Source: Armatimonadota bacterium
GTDB lineage: Bacteria > Armatimonadota > Fimbriimonadia > Fimbriimonadales > Fimbriimonadaceae
Length of the DNA: 64,000 nucleotides
Assembly (NCBI GenBank): GCA_016789105.1
Contig: JAEURN010000004.1
Coordinates: 1 to 64,000, forward strand
Direction of reading: 5' to 3'
Positions 63,627 to 64,000 of the stretch are shown here, one piece after another. The translations under genes and the position numbers were made by a program. The notes beneath the pieces were generated by a model. That model had not been told where the DNA came from. It saw only the letters and a list, made by a program, of their open reading frames with translations, and made no database searches. The stretch's first letter is position 1; the number at the start of each line of letters is the position of its first letter.

Positions 63627-64000
63627 GCCGGAGTTTGATCGCGATCCGGCATATGGATCCCTCCGAGATCTTGGGATTAGTGGAGCTGGGCCGCAGCTTC
63701 AAAGAGGCAGTGGAATCGGGTCGGCCGGTCGATGCAGGTCGACGCCGGACAGTGGGACTGCTGTTCTTCGAAAATTCCACGCGAACCCGTGTGAGCTTTG
63801 AGCAAGCGTGCAACTATCTGGATTTCCGCTATGTGAACTTTGGGGGCAGCGGATCCTCGATGAACAAGGGCGAGAGTCTGAAGGACACGATCCTAACGCT
63901 TAAGCACGAGCGGTTGGAGGCCGTGGTGATGCGCCACCGGTCCAGCGGGAGCGCGCAGTTGGGCCAAGGGTACTTTGGCGGGCCGCTGATCAATGCGGGC
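63623..64000 (+). CDS. pyrB: Aspartate carbamoyltransferase catalytic subunit PyrB (partial)
   Basis: The first 126 residues are present; the gene runs off the right edge. LFFENSTRTRVSFEQACNYL is the carbamoyl-phosphate-binding STRTR motif. SSMNKGESLKDTILTLKH carries the conserved K-G-E-S-x-x-D. It catalyses the first committed step of pyrimidine synthesis. The ATG overlaps the pyrR stop, so the two genes form one operon. Confidence 0.94.
   Translation, partial: MSRSLIAIRHMDPSEILGLVELGRSFKEAVESGRPVDAGRRRTVGLLFFENSTRTRVSFEQACNYLDFRYVNFGGSGSSMNKGESLKDTILTLKHERLEAVVMRHRSSGSAQLGQGYFGGPLINAG

Overview
The window is GC-rich chromosomal DNA from a bacterium. A PSD1 (DUF1549/DUF1553) plus DUF1501 pair, a prepilin with a helix like those of H-X9-DG pilins, a PEP-CTERM protein, two YVTN-propeller phosphoesterases and two large secreted paralogues point to Armatimonadota (Fimbriimonadia-like) or a planctomycete-like lineage. 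This placement is inference from gene content; no rRNA is present.

Layout. (1) 1-6978 is an accessory array of RHS C-terminal cassettes. Four RHS cores each carry a different cysteine-rich, AT-rich tail, and each tail is followed by a small candidate immunity gene. In all three complete cassettes the RHS core is interrupted at the same place by a stop codon with an immediate restart in the +1 frame. (2) 7086-15926 is a complete type I-E CRISPR-Cas operon, cas3-cas8e-cse2-cas7e-cas5e-cas6e-[X]-cas1-cas2. X (14183-14716) is an extra gene with a PD-(D/E)XK-like D-x12-QVK signature, placed between the effector and adaptation genes. A 52-repeat array follows at 15969-19107; a good promoter overlaps the cas2 stop codon and the leader is only 42 bp. 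(3) 19533-32354 centres on phosphorus and phosphonate use. It holds a YVTN phosphoesterase, a prepilin/lipoprotein pair, and a six-gene minus-strand operon (phosphonatase-like hydrolase, PhnD, PhnC, two PhnE permeases, FAD oxidase) in which every junction is an ATGA overlap. A divergent plus-strand pair (second phosphoesterase and a PbfA-like PLP enzyme) completes it. No PhnW transaminase is seen.

(4) 33255-41208 holds polysaccharide and sugar genes: PSD1 cytochrome, DUF1501, a TIM-barrel isomerase, a PEP-CTERM protein, a GH43-like hydrolase and an inositol-monophosphatase-family enzyme. (5) 41205-45413 is a tight housekeeping run: ruvX, mltG, a YqeG-GtrA fusion, aroE and a Sua5/TsaC gene. 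(6) 45400-51875 on the minus strand carries a PQQ-type propeller, dprA, nagA, an APC permease and a STAS-USP protein. (7) 52030-64000 has a polysaccharide deacetylase, tRNA-Ile(GAT), a DEAD-box helicase, a divergent doxX/marR pair with visible operators, an ECF sigma/zinc anti-sigma/DM13 locus, two paralogous secreted proteins, a TrhA/hemolysin III protein, RNase HIII and the start of a pyrR-pyrB operon.

The two most unusual items are the split-core RHS cassette array and the nuclease-like gene inside the type I-E cas operon.
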